Assembly (NCBI GenBank): GCA_036346395.1
Contig: JAYEVG010000081.1
Span: forward strand, 124,001 to 188,000
DNA: 64,000 nucleotides
Direction of reading: 5' to 3'
From: Hsuehochloa calcarea
Lineage: Eukaryota > Streptophyta > Magnoliopsida > Poales > Poaceae
This document shows positions 23,380 to 35,383 of this stretch, in pieces. Below the pieces are notes generated by a model, which saw only the letters and a list, made by a program, of their open reading frames with translations, was not told the origin of the DNA and searched no databases. Made by a program: the position numbers and the translations under genes. Position 1 is the first letter of the stretch, and each line of letters starts with the position of its first letter.

Positions 23380-23790
23380 TAGTAGTAATTAGTTAGTCGA
23401 GTAGTAATGAATTAGTTTAGTGCTAATTAATTAGTCGTAATTAGTTTAGTAGTCATCGTTCTGACATATGAAGTAAGTGGAAATAAAGTCTTGGTATTTT
23501 TAGTGGTAATTAATGAACCGTAATTAGTTAGTTTATAGATAGCTAATTAGTCGTAATTAGTTAGTTCACTAGTAATAAATTAGTTTAGTGCTAATTAATT
23601 AGTCGTAATTAGTTTAGTACTCATCGTTACAGCATATCAAGTAAGTGAAAATAAAGTCTTCGTATTTTGTAGTGGTAATTAATCAACCGTAATTAGTTAG
23701 TTTAGAGATAGTTAATTAGTCGTAATTAGTTAGTTCGGTAGTAATGAATTAGTTTAGTGCTAATTAATTAGTCGTAATTATTTAGTGGTT
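23380..23790 (+). repeat. AT-rich tandem repeat, period about 168 bp, about 2.4 copies
   Basis: Anchors: 'tcatcgtt' at 23453 and 23621, 'taattagtcgtaattagtt' many times, and a shared aagtaagtg/aaataaagtctt segment. The repeat sits between the element's promoter region and the transposase remnants, where a leader intron would lie. Its TAATTAGT core also repeats at shorter scale. Confidence 0.85.
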
Positions 23791-23829
23791 GTTGTGGGTT
23801 TAGGTATTTTCGAACATGCAAGACTTGAT

Positions 23830-26220
23830 TGTATTTTACTGCGATGGGCTTGTATGGTAGGACACGATGGGTTGGACTGTCGAGATGCCGATACAAGGTG
23901 GTCCGGCGGAGGGCTCCACGCGATGAATATTCACGAGTGCTAAGTGCATCCGGAGGAGTTCCTCACGAGCCAAGGACGAAGAAAGTTATGATTGAGGCGA
24001 TCACCGCACCAATTATGTGTGGGAGCTCGTAAAGGTGGATGGAAGCATAGCATGGAGGCAATACATGGAGATTGTCTCGGCCGAGGCGGCCATTCACGGA
24101 AGCCTATGGTGTACGTCAATTTCGTACATAGGGCGTCCTGAAACCACGATGATGCCGAGGCACTGCATAAGCGCAAGCGGCCATGAACTGAAGATGGCAA
24201 AGACGGAATGTCTTTGCCTCGGAAGAAGTCCGTGCCTAATTTTGAGCCAAATGAGGGGAAACATGGTGGTCGCCGCATCGACCGCCACAGTATCTCACCG
24301 GACGAGACTCTCGGGTTGAGTCCGACGAGACACCGACCCAAGCTCGGATGGTGCCGACGAGGACGCACACGGCCGGTGGTCCTTACGTGGCATCGAGACT
24401 TGATGATATCGCGATGCGTTCGCTCGTACTACCGCAAGAAGAAGGCTCCCGTGGGGTTTGAAGCCGACACCCTCTTAGTTGGCGGCGCTTCCCGAACAAG
24501 GTGGCGTGCAACAAGCTATAGCACGCGATGCGCTTTGTCCATCACCGTGTGTACCGAGTGCACCGGTCCAACCAGTGAAGTACGATGAAGTGCATAGTAG
24601 AAGGTCGCCTCGCAAGGTCGGCGCTCTCGAGCAAAGATCTTTGGCTCGGTCTTCACGGCCAAGGAGCCGATCGACCACACTGCGAGCTCGGCGAGCCCAT
24701 GCGCAAAGACATTTAACGTGACTTCGCATATGTTGCAAACCTCATCACGCACCTAGTTGAGGCGACGCGTCTGCATCTCCCCAAGCCGATGATGTCGGAA
24801 GTCGCCAATCGGGTTGGCTATCCGCTTAGCTACTGACAAGGTTCGACGAGCCAAGCGAAAGTCATCGAGACTATGTACGGGACATACGAAGAGGCGTACA
24901 ACCTTGTGCCGAGATTGCTTCACGATTGCGGATCAAACCCGACGACGTACATAAACAAGCCGGACCGTGAAGATGTGAAAAAGGGCCCAACCACTTCATT
25001 GGATAGGGTGTTACGGCTTTCGCCGAGCCATCGGGGCTTCAAGTTCGCCGTCCGTGCTAACGATGGATGACACTTTTCTCATCGGGAAGTACAAGGGCAC
25101 CATCCTCACCGCGGTGGCGCCGATCGCGAATGACCAACTTCTCCGGTTGCATTTGCCATTGTCGAGGCGAGAACACATCCACCGGGCCGTGGTTCTTGGA
25201 GAACGTGAAGAGGGCCGCGGTGGGAGACCGCCAACGTCGCCTAGTCACGCATCGCAATCTTTGGGTTGTTGGCGGCCATCAACATCATGCGGCGTGGGAT
25301 GGATCCATCTCACGGATGGAGCGACGTGCAATCGGTGGTGCATGAGGCATCTTGCATCTAACTTGTTCACGCGGTTCGCGATCGAGAACTCATGAAGACG
25401 TTCAAGGCATTGTGTATGCGTAACCAATGACGGAAGTTTGAGTCTATTTGAGAGACCTTGAACACCGGACCACGAGACATACAAGGAGTCCACTCCGAGA
25501 GGAGCAACCTAGTAGCGCCATAACCTTCTCCCGGTGGATTAACGACCACGCCCGAATTGGAGAAATGGTCCCTCCTCTATGACACAAACGGTGCGAGGTG
25601 CGGCGTTATGACGACCAACATGTCCGAGGTCTACAATAGCGTCACGAAGGTGTGTGCGGGCTCCCTATCACCGCGGTTGTCCAGAGACATGGACTCGCAC
25701 CGTTGGTTATTTCGTGAATAGAGCCACCGCTGACCAAGCGGCTGATGGACGAAGGCAAGCGGTGGTCCGAGAACATGCGAGACACATGGATCGGAAGATG
25801 GAGAAGGCCCGAATGCACGACATTCGGGTGATCGACGACCTCGGTAAAGTACGAGATCAAGCTTCGGCGTAAATACGTCAATAGTCATGCTAGGGGAAAG
25901 AAAAGGCATGCACCACGGGTGATGTGGCGACATGCACCGCAACAAGCCAAAGCTCTTCCACAAACCATGCTCGACGTGTACAAGGCATGTGCGCAAATGC
26001 GCAGATGGCTACACCATACATCTCTCGAGTACTACGACATGCGGCACCTATTCGGTACATGGAGCGAGAGTTTCACTCGTATGGTTTGGAAATGAACTAC
26101 AAGGATCTTTGGCCCGACATGGTGCAATGGGGTCCCAACAGGACTTGAAGAGAATAGGAAGGGCGACGGCAGACGCGGCGCTCCGAATGACATGGATGCT
26201 AGTCAGCGTGCAAGATTAGC
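23830..26220 (+). pseudogene. MURA-type (Mutator) transposase, multiply frameshifted
   Basis: Pieces in all three plus frames fall in the order expected of plant Mutator transposases. The first piece is ETMYGTYEEAYNLVPRLL (about 24870-24930). Next come TFLIGKYKGTILTAV (about 25070-25120, DDE region), FLENVKRAAVGDR (about 25190-25230), RWCMRHLASNLF (about 25335-25370) and EKWSLLYDTNGARCGVMTTN (about 25560-25620). Last is a SWIM-type tail, HRNKPKLFHKPCS (about 25933-25971). The order and partial motifs identify the family. The protein catalyses cut-and-paste transposition using the terminal inverted repeats. This copy has a frame change every 50-150 bases. No CAG or CTG occurs from 24837 to 25681, and expected tryptophan/glutamine-rich motifs are garbled there. 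Confidence 0.82.
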
Positions 26221-26260
26221 CGCACGGTGAAGTGCAGGATATGCAAGACCCCGGCACTCA

Positions 26261-26900
26261 ATGAAGGATTGTCCCAATGACCTAGTTCGTCCGGTCGTCA
26301 CTCAGTGTCGTAATTTAAAGTTTTTCTGTCTTGCTTGTTATGTACAGCGCAAAATTATACGAGACCCGGCTATGGACTCTTCGGCAAACTTCTACAAGAG
26401 GATGTTGCAGAAGCGCAACTGGCTTGCGCAGAAGAGGAAACAGCTAAAATACCCAGATTTTTCAATGAAAGATGCTCCAGTGCCACCACGTTTGCCGGTC
26501 CCGAGGTGTGTGTGTGGTGAACCGGCAGAGATCATTCAGTCCACACACCCAGACACGGCCGCCCGGGCGTACTACAGGTGCGGCCACTACATGGTAAGCG
26601 TTTCTTTCGTGCGCATCGATTTTCCTCCCAATGTTTAATTCCTTCAATTTTTAACTTCATCCCCACGTAATGCAGCCCGAGATGCGCTGCCACTTCTTCC
26701 AGTGGATTGACGGCCCCGAGATGTACGACAGGGCATTCATCCAGCAGGAGTACATGCTAAACTACTCGGTGCGGGCCGAGAACTTCTCACGGTGGAAACC
26801 TTACGTACCAGATGAGGAGGCACCGAAGGACCCCAGTAAACTCCCGAGCGTAATCCATATCGACGACAAGGGAAAGGCTCATGCAAACGTCAGTTATGAA
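26261..26900 (+). pseudogene. Zinc-finger (GRF-like) ORF of the Mutator-like element
   Basis: An open frame at 26261-26638 contains RCVCGEPAEIIQ followed by YYRCGHY. An intron-like gap follows (GT near 26595, tgcag near 26673). A second frame at about 26670-26921 then begins PEMRCHFFQWIDGPEMYD. The Cys-rich block followed by CxFFQWIDG resembles the GRF-type zinc-finger proteins often found in rice Mutator-like elements that carry plant mobile domains. The role in transposition is not known. The frame is less damaged than the transposase. Family assignment is from motif recall, not a search. Confidence 0.6.
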
Positions 26901-27245
26901 GAAATTACATCCTTCTTATGATTTTCACTATACGGTGTACTTACATCATGCAAACGCAGGACATGGACGACTTCGACAAACCAGCCCGACGTGGACATTC
27001 CAGTAACAAGGGCAAGGGAAAGGCTCATGAGGCTGAGCCCGGCCGCCACAGCGTATCCGGTCGCCCGGGCGTCATCCGTATCCACGACGTCAGTTATGAA
27101 GAAATTACATCCTTCTTATGATTTTCACTATACAAATGCACTTACATCATGCAAACGCAGACATGGACGACTTGAGACACCCACCGACGTGGGCGGTCCG
27201 TGACAAGGGCAAGGGAAAGGCTCATGCGGCTGAGCCCGGTCGCCA
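26866..27245 (+). repeat. Exon-plus-intron-like tandem duplication in the Mutator-like element
   Basis: A block containing gtcagttatgaagaaattac and cttacatcatgcaaacgcag starts at about 26889 and again at about 27089 (period about 200 bp). The flanking segment gggaaaggctcatg occurs three times (about 26870, 27018, 27210). Each block ends in a ...tgcaaacgcag acceptor-like sequence followed by gacatggacgacttc, so the repeat unit looks like a short coding exon with its neighbouring intron. Confidence 0.8.
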
Positions 27246-27650
27246 CAACCAAGCCCGAGGGACGCCACGTGCACCCTCCGGCAGAGGTTGGCCAAACCAT
27301 TGCTCGATCGACCTTCCATCCGCTTCCTGAGGGCGGAACAAGCGCACACACCGGATCGGAGACCGATCAAGAACGAGACATCCTCTAGGGTGATCGCCAT
27401 CTCACCCCACCGAAAATGGAAGGTGTGCGTCTCGGCCTCCACCGGTCCACAAGTGCGGACAACGGTGGCGTCTAGGGTGAACCCCGTTGGAAGGACACCA
27501 TCCTCGCAAAAGGGCAACAAGCCCGCCTCCCGAGGAACGGACGTAACGATCGCCTAGCGCCCACCGATCCCTCCCCGCCAAGCGCCCGAGGCGGAGGGCC
27601 ATCCACGCCGGTGATGAGCCACGACTTGCACCGGTGGTCCTCATCGAGAA
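27128..27650 (-). pseudogene. Plant mobile domain (PMD) protein fragment, antisense to the transposase
   Basis: Minus-strand frames carry GRLAGRDRWALGDRYVRSS (27550-27610 area), then LPFCEDGVLPTGFTLDAT and ETHTFHFRWGEMAITLEDVS, with FLIGL next. This is the characteristic core of the plant mobile domain (aminotransferase-like, the domain of MAIN/MAIL1 in Arabidopsis). Frameshifts join the pieces and the C-terminal part is missing or replaced by the tandem duplication. PMDs are known both as host proteins that help silence transposons and as passengers in Mutator- and Gypsy-type elements. Here the domain lies inside the inverted repeats, hence transposon-borne. Confidence 0.75.
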
Positions 27651-28072
27651 TTGTTCTAGTAGCTCGGTAGAGACATGACTAGCAAAACATACATAGCGAA
27701 CATTACCGACAATGTGGCTAATTAAACATAGAAGAATGTAGCTAAATTAAAATTACGATAAACCTACATGCGAACGATTTACGACGGTTAATAACGTTGA
27801 AATATAATCGAGAACAAGCGAATGAAAAGAAAAGAATGAGCAGAGGAGCGAAGCGAGAGGATGAATATGAACTTAGCGGAAGAACGATTGCGAAATGAAA
27901 TCGCTGCTGGTCGCTCTCAATATATGCTGCGGCGGTGTATGCCCACCGCGTCGGCCGGGCGAGTCTTGGCGTGCGCCAACTCGGCTAATTTTGCAAAATC
28001 CACTTCGCGCTGGTTAAAACTGCAAATACGGTATGAAAATCGGCCGTATCGGCCAAAAATTCGTAATACCAC

Positions 28073-29691
28073 TCCAGGACCGCTCGTCTTCGTTGTACTA
28101 CGGCCGACGTGCCATTGACTTTTTTTGCAACGACTTAGTCCATTCTCTTTCTATCCCCCTCAGACTCGTTCAGATCTTCCAGATAGCCAAACCAATTTTT
28201 TATTATTTTAAAACGCACAGGCAAAAGATTTGGCTACTGACTTAATTAAGAACGAGGACAAATAAGAACAAAAACAGGAGTTTTAAAAGACTAAAATGAA
28301 ACAAAAACATAGAAGTCTAAATTCTAGGAATCATCGGGCTTTAGGTACTGCTGCTCAACCAAACCCTTGTCTTTGTCTTTAATCTTTAAAAGAAGAGTTT
28401 GTGGCACAGTGCTTTTATTTTCAAAGACTCTTTCATTGTGTTTCTTTCATATCTTTTATGTAACAACCCCCCACCCCACCCCCATTGAGAGGAGTTGCAA
28501 TCCACCAACCTTGGATTGTGGAAGGAATTGCCCATTGGGGTGGTGAAAGAGTCATCAAACCTAGTCAATTGGAGACTATCCTATATACGTACCGAACCGT
28601 CGTTTCCGGTGGTTATCGACAAAGGACACAAAGACCACTGTTTGGACATCCACGTTGCTAAAGTCGATCCGATGTCCACAATCTATTCAAGATTGCCAGC
28701 CGCACGAAAAATTTGCATTTTGGAGACGTCCAAGATTTTCAAATTGTGGACACATCGTATGTTTTAATCGAGCCCAGGAATTGGGACTTGTAGACCGAAG
28801 CCGCCATGTAGGACCCATTTGTTGTGAATTTCAAAGTTATCTTGTCGCATACTGTTTAAGTGTTTCGATAAATAAAAAAATGTACCATGCCGGCAACAAA
28901 ATATCTCACACGAAATCAATCTCATTAGAAGATAACCCGCGCCATGTGGACGTATGTTTGTTTATTTCTAAACTGGGTATCATGCGACATAATAACGGAA
29001 TTTTTTTAATTGAAGCAGAAAATATCTAACATCGAAGGACATCTAATTGCGAACGTACTTATGCAAACAAATGGAGCACATATATACTATGATTGACTGA
29101 AAGGTTCTTCATAGGACGATTGTAGAGTTCATCTGATAGATAGCACTGAAGCAACGATGTAAGAACATACGGAGCAGGCAAACAGCAAATCCGGAATAGA
29201 ACAGAGTGAATGTTACCTCTAACCAAAATTTGTCTAGATAGCTGATCCGGTTCCATAGAGAACAAGGATCTATATAACATTGCAGGTCGACAATGTTTGT
29301 AAAGAAACCAAACAGTCCAGCAAGAATATCTGCAGTATCGCGAATAGCTCTATGCCTCTAGCTAATTATTCATAGATAAAAATGTGAATGCCGGTTGCAT
29401 GATTATAACCTCTAGCTGAATTTATTTTAAAAAATAATCGTTTGCTTCGCTGAAGTATTCCGGATACCGTAATACTGGCCTTTGTTGGCACAGTGACTTT
29501 TGTTGGATTCCTATGCACTAATATTGGAATAACCAGTCTTATATGAACAAAGCACAGACAATTCTACAGGTTAAACATCACCGTACCACAGGAGCATCTA
29601 AGGAATCCAGGGAGCCTAAGCACTATGGAAAAGCCGAGAAGTAGAACGGGGAAAGAGGTATGCACATGCTAATAGACTGAATAGAACCTAA
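28073..29691. other. Intergenic between Mutator-like element and copia array, no gene
   Basis: Low coding signal. Open frames at 28495-28767 and 28655-29029 overlap each other and show no family motifs. Nothing resembling an RNA gene was seen. Confidence 0.5.
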
Positions 29692-30687
29692 TGTTGGATT
29701 AATTGGGCTTGGACCATTTTAATTTAACAATTAATCAAATGAAATTCCTAGGCCCACATGAAAAATTTGATTAGTCCCATATGGAGAATTGAATGGGAGT
29801 TACACCACTTTAAAAGGTGGAATGTGGTAACCCCTTGTGCAATTGAGAGAGCTCAGACACGCCGCTTCCTTCGCGCCGCCCTTACGCACGCCACGCCGCA
29901 GCGCCCCTTGGTCTTGATGCGGTGCGATCTTGATGCGGTGCGCAGCGTGCGCGCAGCGCGTTTCAGTCTTGGGCGCGTTTTCTTTATCTATTCAAAATCA
30001 AACGCGACCGACTCGAAATGGGCAAGAATGGTCGCAGCTACTAGTCTCTTCATTTTTGTCAGCATCGAGGAGGAGTAATGGAGGCGTTGCTAGTGACTAA
30101 TGGTCGCAGCTACTAGTCTCTTCGTTTTCTTTATTCATCAAGAGGAAAGGCTCTCTACTCCATAAAAAGGGATCTGACTACTACTTTCTGCATTCGGTTC
30201 TTTGTTGTTGCCGCCTCTGTAATCTCCGGCTCGTAACCTTGCGCGCAGAAGGCTCTGGCGAGTAGGCCTCGAAACTCCGTCCGGCTGAGTACCGCCGTAG
30301 ACAGGCGATCAAGTTTTTGGGAGCGATTAGCGATCGCTCATCCGTGTCTTCGTCTTCATCACGGTGGTGAATCGCCGCGATATCGCACGGCGAACATCTT
30401 CTCGCATCACGTTTCGTCTGCGTCACGCCGATCGACTACATCGAATAGGCCATCATGTCGATCGGTGGTAACGGCGCATCCGGTGTCACGACATCGCCCC
30501 GCCCGAGGGTATACCCGAGAACTTATCGATGTTTCGTGCGCTATGAATATGTTAATAGAATCACGTTATCCTGTTCATTAGCGAATATGAATACATCATT
30601 GTTGAATCACTCATGCTCTTATTTGTCATGTTTTATATGCTTAATTTACGGATTAAAATATGCCGAAATTTGACTAGATATTTAACA
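29692..30687 (+). repeat. LTR 1 of the copia array
   Basis: 996 bp, TG..CA ends. It lacks the long (TG)n tract present in LTRs 2 and 3, having instead a gatcttgatgcggtgc duplication near 29913-29940. It contains ctccataaaa as a probable TATA area near 30160. Confidence 0.93.
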
Positions 30688-33600
30688 ATCCAAAAACTTG
30701 ATAGGTCTTTTTCAGTAGTTGGCTTTGTTTGCCACTTAAGCCGCACCCTCGCTTGATGGTTCCAATTTTAAGAGATGGCGTGCACGTGCTATCCCGTGGT
30801 TTATCGCCATGGAATGTTTTCATGTTGCACAAGGCAAGCCCATTGAGCCTCTATCTCACGAGGACGAACGCAAGTTCAATTTAGCGGATAACTTGTTTCG
30901 AGGTGCACTTGTTAACATACGCGAGATAACATTGTGGATGTGTACATGCATTTGCCTACGGGCAAAGAGATGTGGGATGCACTTGAGGCCAAGTTCGAGT
31001 TCCGATCCGGCAAAGGAGTCAGATGTCATGGAGCGCTTCTATGACTACAAGATGGTCGATGATCGCTCGTAGTAGAACAAGCTCATGAGATTCAGCGCCG
31101 CAAAGGAGCTTGAGCATAATAAGTGTGAGTTAACGGACAAGTTTGTGGTCGGTATTATCGCCAAGTTACCACCTTCTTGGTCGGATTTTGCTACCTCTCT
31201 AAAACACAAGAGGCGGGGAGTTGATGTTACCGATCTCATTGGCACTCTTGGTGTTGAAGAGAAGGCGAGGCAAAAGATACTGTGGTAAGAAAGTTGTCAC
31301 GAGGGAGGTTCTAGTGCCAATTTGGTGCGTAAGAAGAACCCTCAGGCTATCCACAATAAGAAGAAAAATAAGCCTTTTGTCAAGCCTAAGGCTAATACTG
31401 AGTTTAAGAAGAAAGGCAAAGGAAAGGGCGGTTGCTTTGTGTGCGGTGATTCTGGTCATTGGGCTAAGGATTGTCCAGACCGCAAGGATAAGTAGAAGAA
31501 GTCAGCCAACATGATTATTAGTAATGCCGAGGAACATCGGGTACGGTAATTTTTACCTACGATTCTCTCGCTTGTCAATCACCGAGTGGTGGGTTGACAC
31601 CGTGCTAATATTCATGTGTGTGCTGATATTTCCTTATTTTCATCTTATCAGGTCTGTCGAGGTTGCTCCTTGTTGATGGGGAACGGATCGCATGCAGCTG
31701 TTCATGGTGTTGGTATGGTCGATCTGAAGTTTACTTCGGGAAAGACCGTGCATCCAAGAACGTGCGAGATGTCCCTCTATAAAGAAGAATTCGTCCGGAT
31801 CTCTACCGTAGAGATGGTTTTAGGCTTACATTTGAGTCCAATAAATGTGTCGTGTCCAAGTATGGAACATTTGTTGGTAAAGGTTATGAGAGCGGAGGCT
31901 TGTTTCGCTTCTCTTTGATGGATTCCTATAATAAAGTTGTGAACCATGTGTGTAACAATGATGATGAATCTAATGTTTGGCATTCACGACTTTGTCATGT
32001 TAACTTTGGGTGTATGACGCGCTTAGCCAATATGAGTTTAATCCCAAATTCACTTTGGTCAAAGGTTCTAAGTGCCATACGTGTGTTCAATCGAAACAAC
32101 CTCGCAAGCCTCACAAGGCAAAGAAAAGAGGCGAGGAATTTGGCATCATAGAACTCATTCATTCCGATTTGTGCGAGATGAATGGAGTGTTGACTAAAGG
32201 TGGAAAGAAATATTTCATGACGCTTATAGATGATTGCACTAGATTTTGCTATGTGTATTTATTGAAAACAAAAGATGAAGCATTTGATTTCTTTAAGATC
32301 TATAAAGTCGAGGTAGAAAACCAACTCGAGAGGAAAATCAAGCTGATAAGGTCCGATCGTGGGGAGAGTATTTTTCAAATGAGTTTACTTTATTTTGCGA
32401 GGAACATGGAATTATTCATGAGAGGACGCCTCCTATTCTCCCGAATCAAACGGGATTGCCGAAAGAAAAATCGCACTCTAACCGATTTGGTTAACGCCAT
32501 GTTAGACATCGGGACTTTCTAAGGAATGGTGGGGTGAGGCTATATTGACCGCGTGTCATGTCCGAATAGAGTCCTACAAAGAATAAAGAAGTAACACCAT
32601 TCGAGGAATGGGAAAAGAAGAAGTTGACTCTCTCATACTTGCGACTGGGATGTTTGGCCAAAGTTAACGTACAATTGTCAAGAAGCGCAAACTTGGACCA
32701 AAAACCGTAGATTGTGTATTTCTTGGTTATGCTATGCACACGTGGGTTATAGGTTCTTAATTATAAAACCGGAGTACTGACGTGCGTGTTGGTACAATCA
32801 TAGAGTCCAGAGATGCTACATTTTTGAGAATGAATTTCCTATGAAATGTGATGTACCTAGCTCATCTAGTCAAGAACCTATAATTTCCCTTGATTCTTTT
32901 GTGCCGATAGAACATGGTGAACAAACGCCTATGGAAAATCCTGAGGAGGATAACAATGAAGGGACTCGAAAGAGTAAGAGACAGAGGATTGCAAAATCTT
33001 TTGGTGATGATTTCATTGTATACCTCATGGATGATACTCCAAGAACCATTGAAGAGGCATATTCTTCTCCTGACGCTGACTACTGGAAGGAAGCAGTACG
33101 GAGTGAGATGGATTCTATTATGTCTAATGGAACTTGGGAGATCGTTGACCGTCCTTATGGGTGTAAACTCAGAGGATGTAAATGGGTTTTCAAGAAAAGC
33201 TTAGGCCCGATGGTACAATTGAAAAGTACAAGGCAAGGCTTGTGGCCAAGGGTTATACTCGTAAAGAAGGCGAGGATTTCTTTGATACTTATTCACTGTT
33301 GTCCGATTGACCACAATTCGAGTACTACTTGCCTGGTCGCTTCTCATGGTCTTCTCGCCCATCAAATGGACGTTAAGATGCCTTTCCTAAATGGAGAGTT
33401 GGAGGAGGAGATTTATATGGATCAGCCAGACGGGTTTGTGGTAAAAGGTCAAGAAGGAAAGGTGTGCAAGTTGTTAAAATCTTTGTATGGCCTAAAGCAA
33501 GCACCTAAGCAATGGCATGAGAAGTTCGACATAACTTTGACATCTGCTGGCTTTGTTGTGAATGAAGCCGCGGATGTGTGTACTATCGCTATGGTGGGGA

Positions 33601-35094
33601 GAAGGAGTGATCTTGTGCTTGTATGTTGATGACATACTGATTTTTGGGACCAACCTCAATGTGATTGAGGAGGTCAAGGACTTTCTGTCCAAGAGTTTTG
33701 AAATGAAAGATTTGGGAGTGGCTGATGTAATTCTTAACATTAAGCTACTGAGAGGAGGTGATGGTGGGGTTACACTTGTGCAATCCCATTATGTGGAGAA
33801 GGTCTTGAGTCGCTTTGGTTATAGTGATGCAAGCCTGCTTTCTACTCCTTATGATCCTAGTGTGTTATTGAGGAAAACCAAGAATAACAAGGATCAATTG
33901 AGATACTCCTGCATTATTGGCTCATTGATGTATTTAGCTAGTGCTACGAGGCCGACATCTCGCTTGTTGTGAGCAAGCTAAGCGGTTTGTTTCAATCCGG
34001 AGATGATCATTGGCGTGTTCTTGAGAGAGTGATGCGCTATATAAAGGCAACCATGAGCTATGGTATTCACTATACCGGGTACCCAAAGGTACTAGAGGGC
34101 TATAGTGATTCAAACCGGATCTCGATGTCGATGAGATAAAAGCCACGAGTGGATATGTGTTCACACTTGGAGGTGGTGCCGTTTCGAAGTCTTGCAAGCG
34201 CACCATCTTAACGAGGTCAACAATGGAAGCAGTAACTCACAAGATTAGATACCACCATCGTTGAAGCCGAGTGGCTTCGTGAACTCCTTATGGATTTGCT
34301 CGTGGTTGAAAAACCGATACCGCTATCCTAATGAACCGTGATAATCGATCAGAATTATCAAGGTGAGCAGTTCTAAGGACAACATGAAGTCATCTAGGCA
34401 TGTTAAGAGGCGGTTGAAGTCCGCCGTAAAGTGAAAAACTCGGAGTGATAGCATCGACTATGTCCGCATAACTAAGAATCTGGCCGACCAATTTACAAAG
34501 GGTTTATCACGTAATGTGATAGATAGTGCATCGAGTGAGATGGGCCCGAGACCCACATGAGTCATACCATAGTGGTAACTTGTTCTACGGATCGGAGATC
34601 CCGTGAAGTAGGATGATGAAACAAGTCGTTGGTTGATCGGGAGGAGAGACCTTTACAGGCTCATTTCTTCAATGATGCGCTTCTTTCCTTTTCTCGTATG
34701 GCAAAGTTGGTTTTACCTTAATGTGATCCGAGTGGCTTATTTAAAGCGTAGATGTCGGCCTACAGACATCTTAGAAGGAACACACCTATATGAGTTCGAT
34801 CACGGGTCACAGCCTATGAGATTTGGGTGATCTCTAGATACTCATGAGCAGGCCTCGAGTATGACTTATACGCCCAACGGAGGGGATGCTTTAGGCACCT
34901 AGTACTAGTAAAGGAATTAGGTAAAACTTGTTCACACAAAGCTCACAATTCAAGGCATAGTCCATTGTTCATTGTGAATGAGTGTAACTTCTTTCCTAGG
35001 TGGATGTTCAACTTAATCTCCATCAAACACCGGTATATCATAACAACAATAGGATCGAGAGCATTTCTTGTGTGCCTTGAAATTTGGTGGGGAT
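30688..35094 (+). pseudogene. Copia internal region, copy 1 (gag-pol), frameshifted
   Basis: Gag runs about 30725-31495 with a CCHC knuckle (CFVCGDSGHWAKDC, 31433-31474). The protease Asp-Thr is present but its DTGA motif is destroyed by a missing base near 31600. The GAG-pre-integrase and integrase region covers about 31850-32760 (IHSDLCEMNG, FMTLIDDCTRF, then a deletion in the RSDRG motif). Reverse transcriptase spans about 32990-33970 with HQMDVKMPFLNGELEEE and LYVDDILIFG (YVDD at 33622-33633). RNase H and the C-terminus are at about 33980-34540. Frame changes occur throughout, so no full Gag-Pol can be made. Many of the disruptions relative to copy 2 fall at positions where one or both copies carry CAG or CTG. 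Confidence 0.9.
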
Positions 35095-35341
35095 TGTTGG
35101 ATTAATTGGGCTTGGACCATTTTAATTTAACAATTAATCAAATGAAATTCCTAGGCCCACATGAAAATTTGATTAGTCCCATATGGAGAATTGAATGGGA
35201 GTTACACCACTTTAAAAGGTGGAATGTGGTAACCCCTTGTGCAATTGGAGAGCTCAGACACGCCACAAGGCCGCCGCTCGCCTCCTTCGCCACGCCACGC
35301 CACGCCACGCGCCGCACATGCCGCCATGCCGTGGCGCGTGC

Positions 35342-35383
<42 letters not shown>

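Larger units (their letters stand above)
22543..28062 (+). mobile_element. Mutator-like element with transposase, zinc-finger and plant-mobile-domain remains
   Basis: Terminal inverted repeats of about 95 bp (22543-22637 and 27968-28062), starting gaatttttggccgatacggc, with only two or so mismatches. They are flanked by a perfect 10-bp direct repeat gtaataccac (22533-22542 and 28063-28072). Inside, on the plus strand, are a TATA-like tatataaat near 23079, AT-rich tandem repeats (23380-23790), a shattered MURA-type transposase (about 23830-26220) and a zinc-finger-like frame (26261-26900). A plant mobile domain lies on the minus strand (27128-27650). The nearly identical inverted repeats and perfect target duplication indicate a fairly recent insertion, which sits oddly with the heavily broken frames. 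Part of the interior is strongly depleted in CAG/CTG. Confidence 0.9.

Noticed and set aside
28495..29029. Overlapping 90- and 124-codon frames
   Set aside because: No domain, overlapping in different frames, in AT-rich intergenic DNA.
35346..35382. (TG)n tracts in LTRs 2 and 3 as regulatory or Z-DNA features
   Set aside because: Ordinary microsatellites within LTRs; length differences are expected and say little beyond copy divergence.
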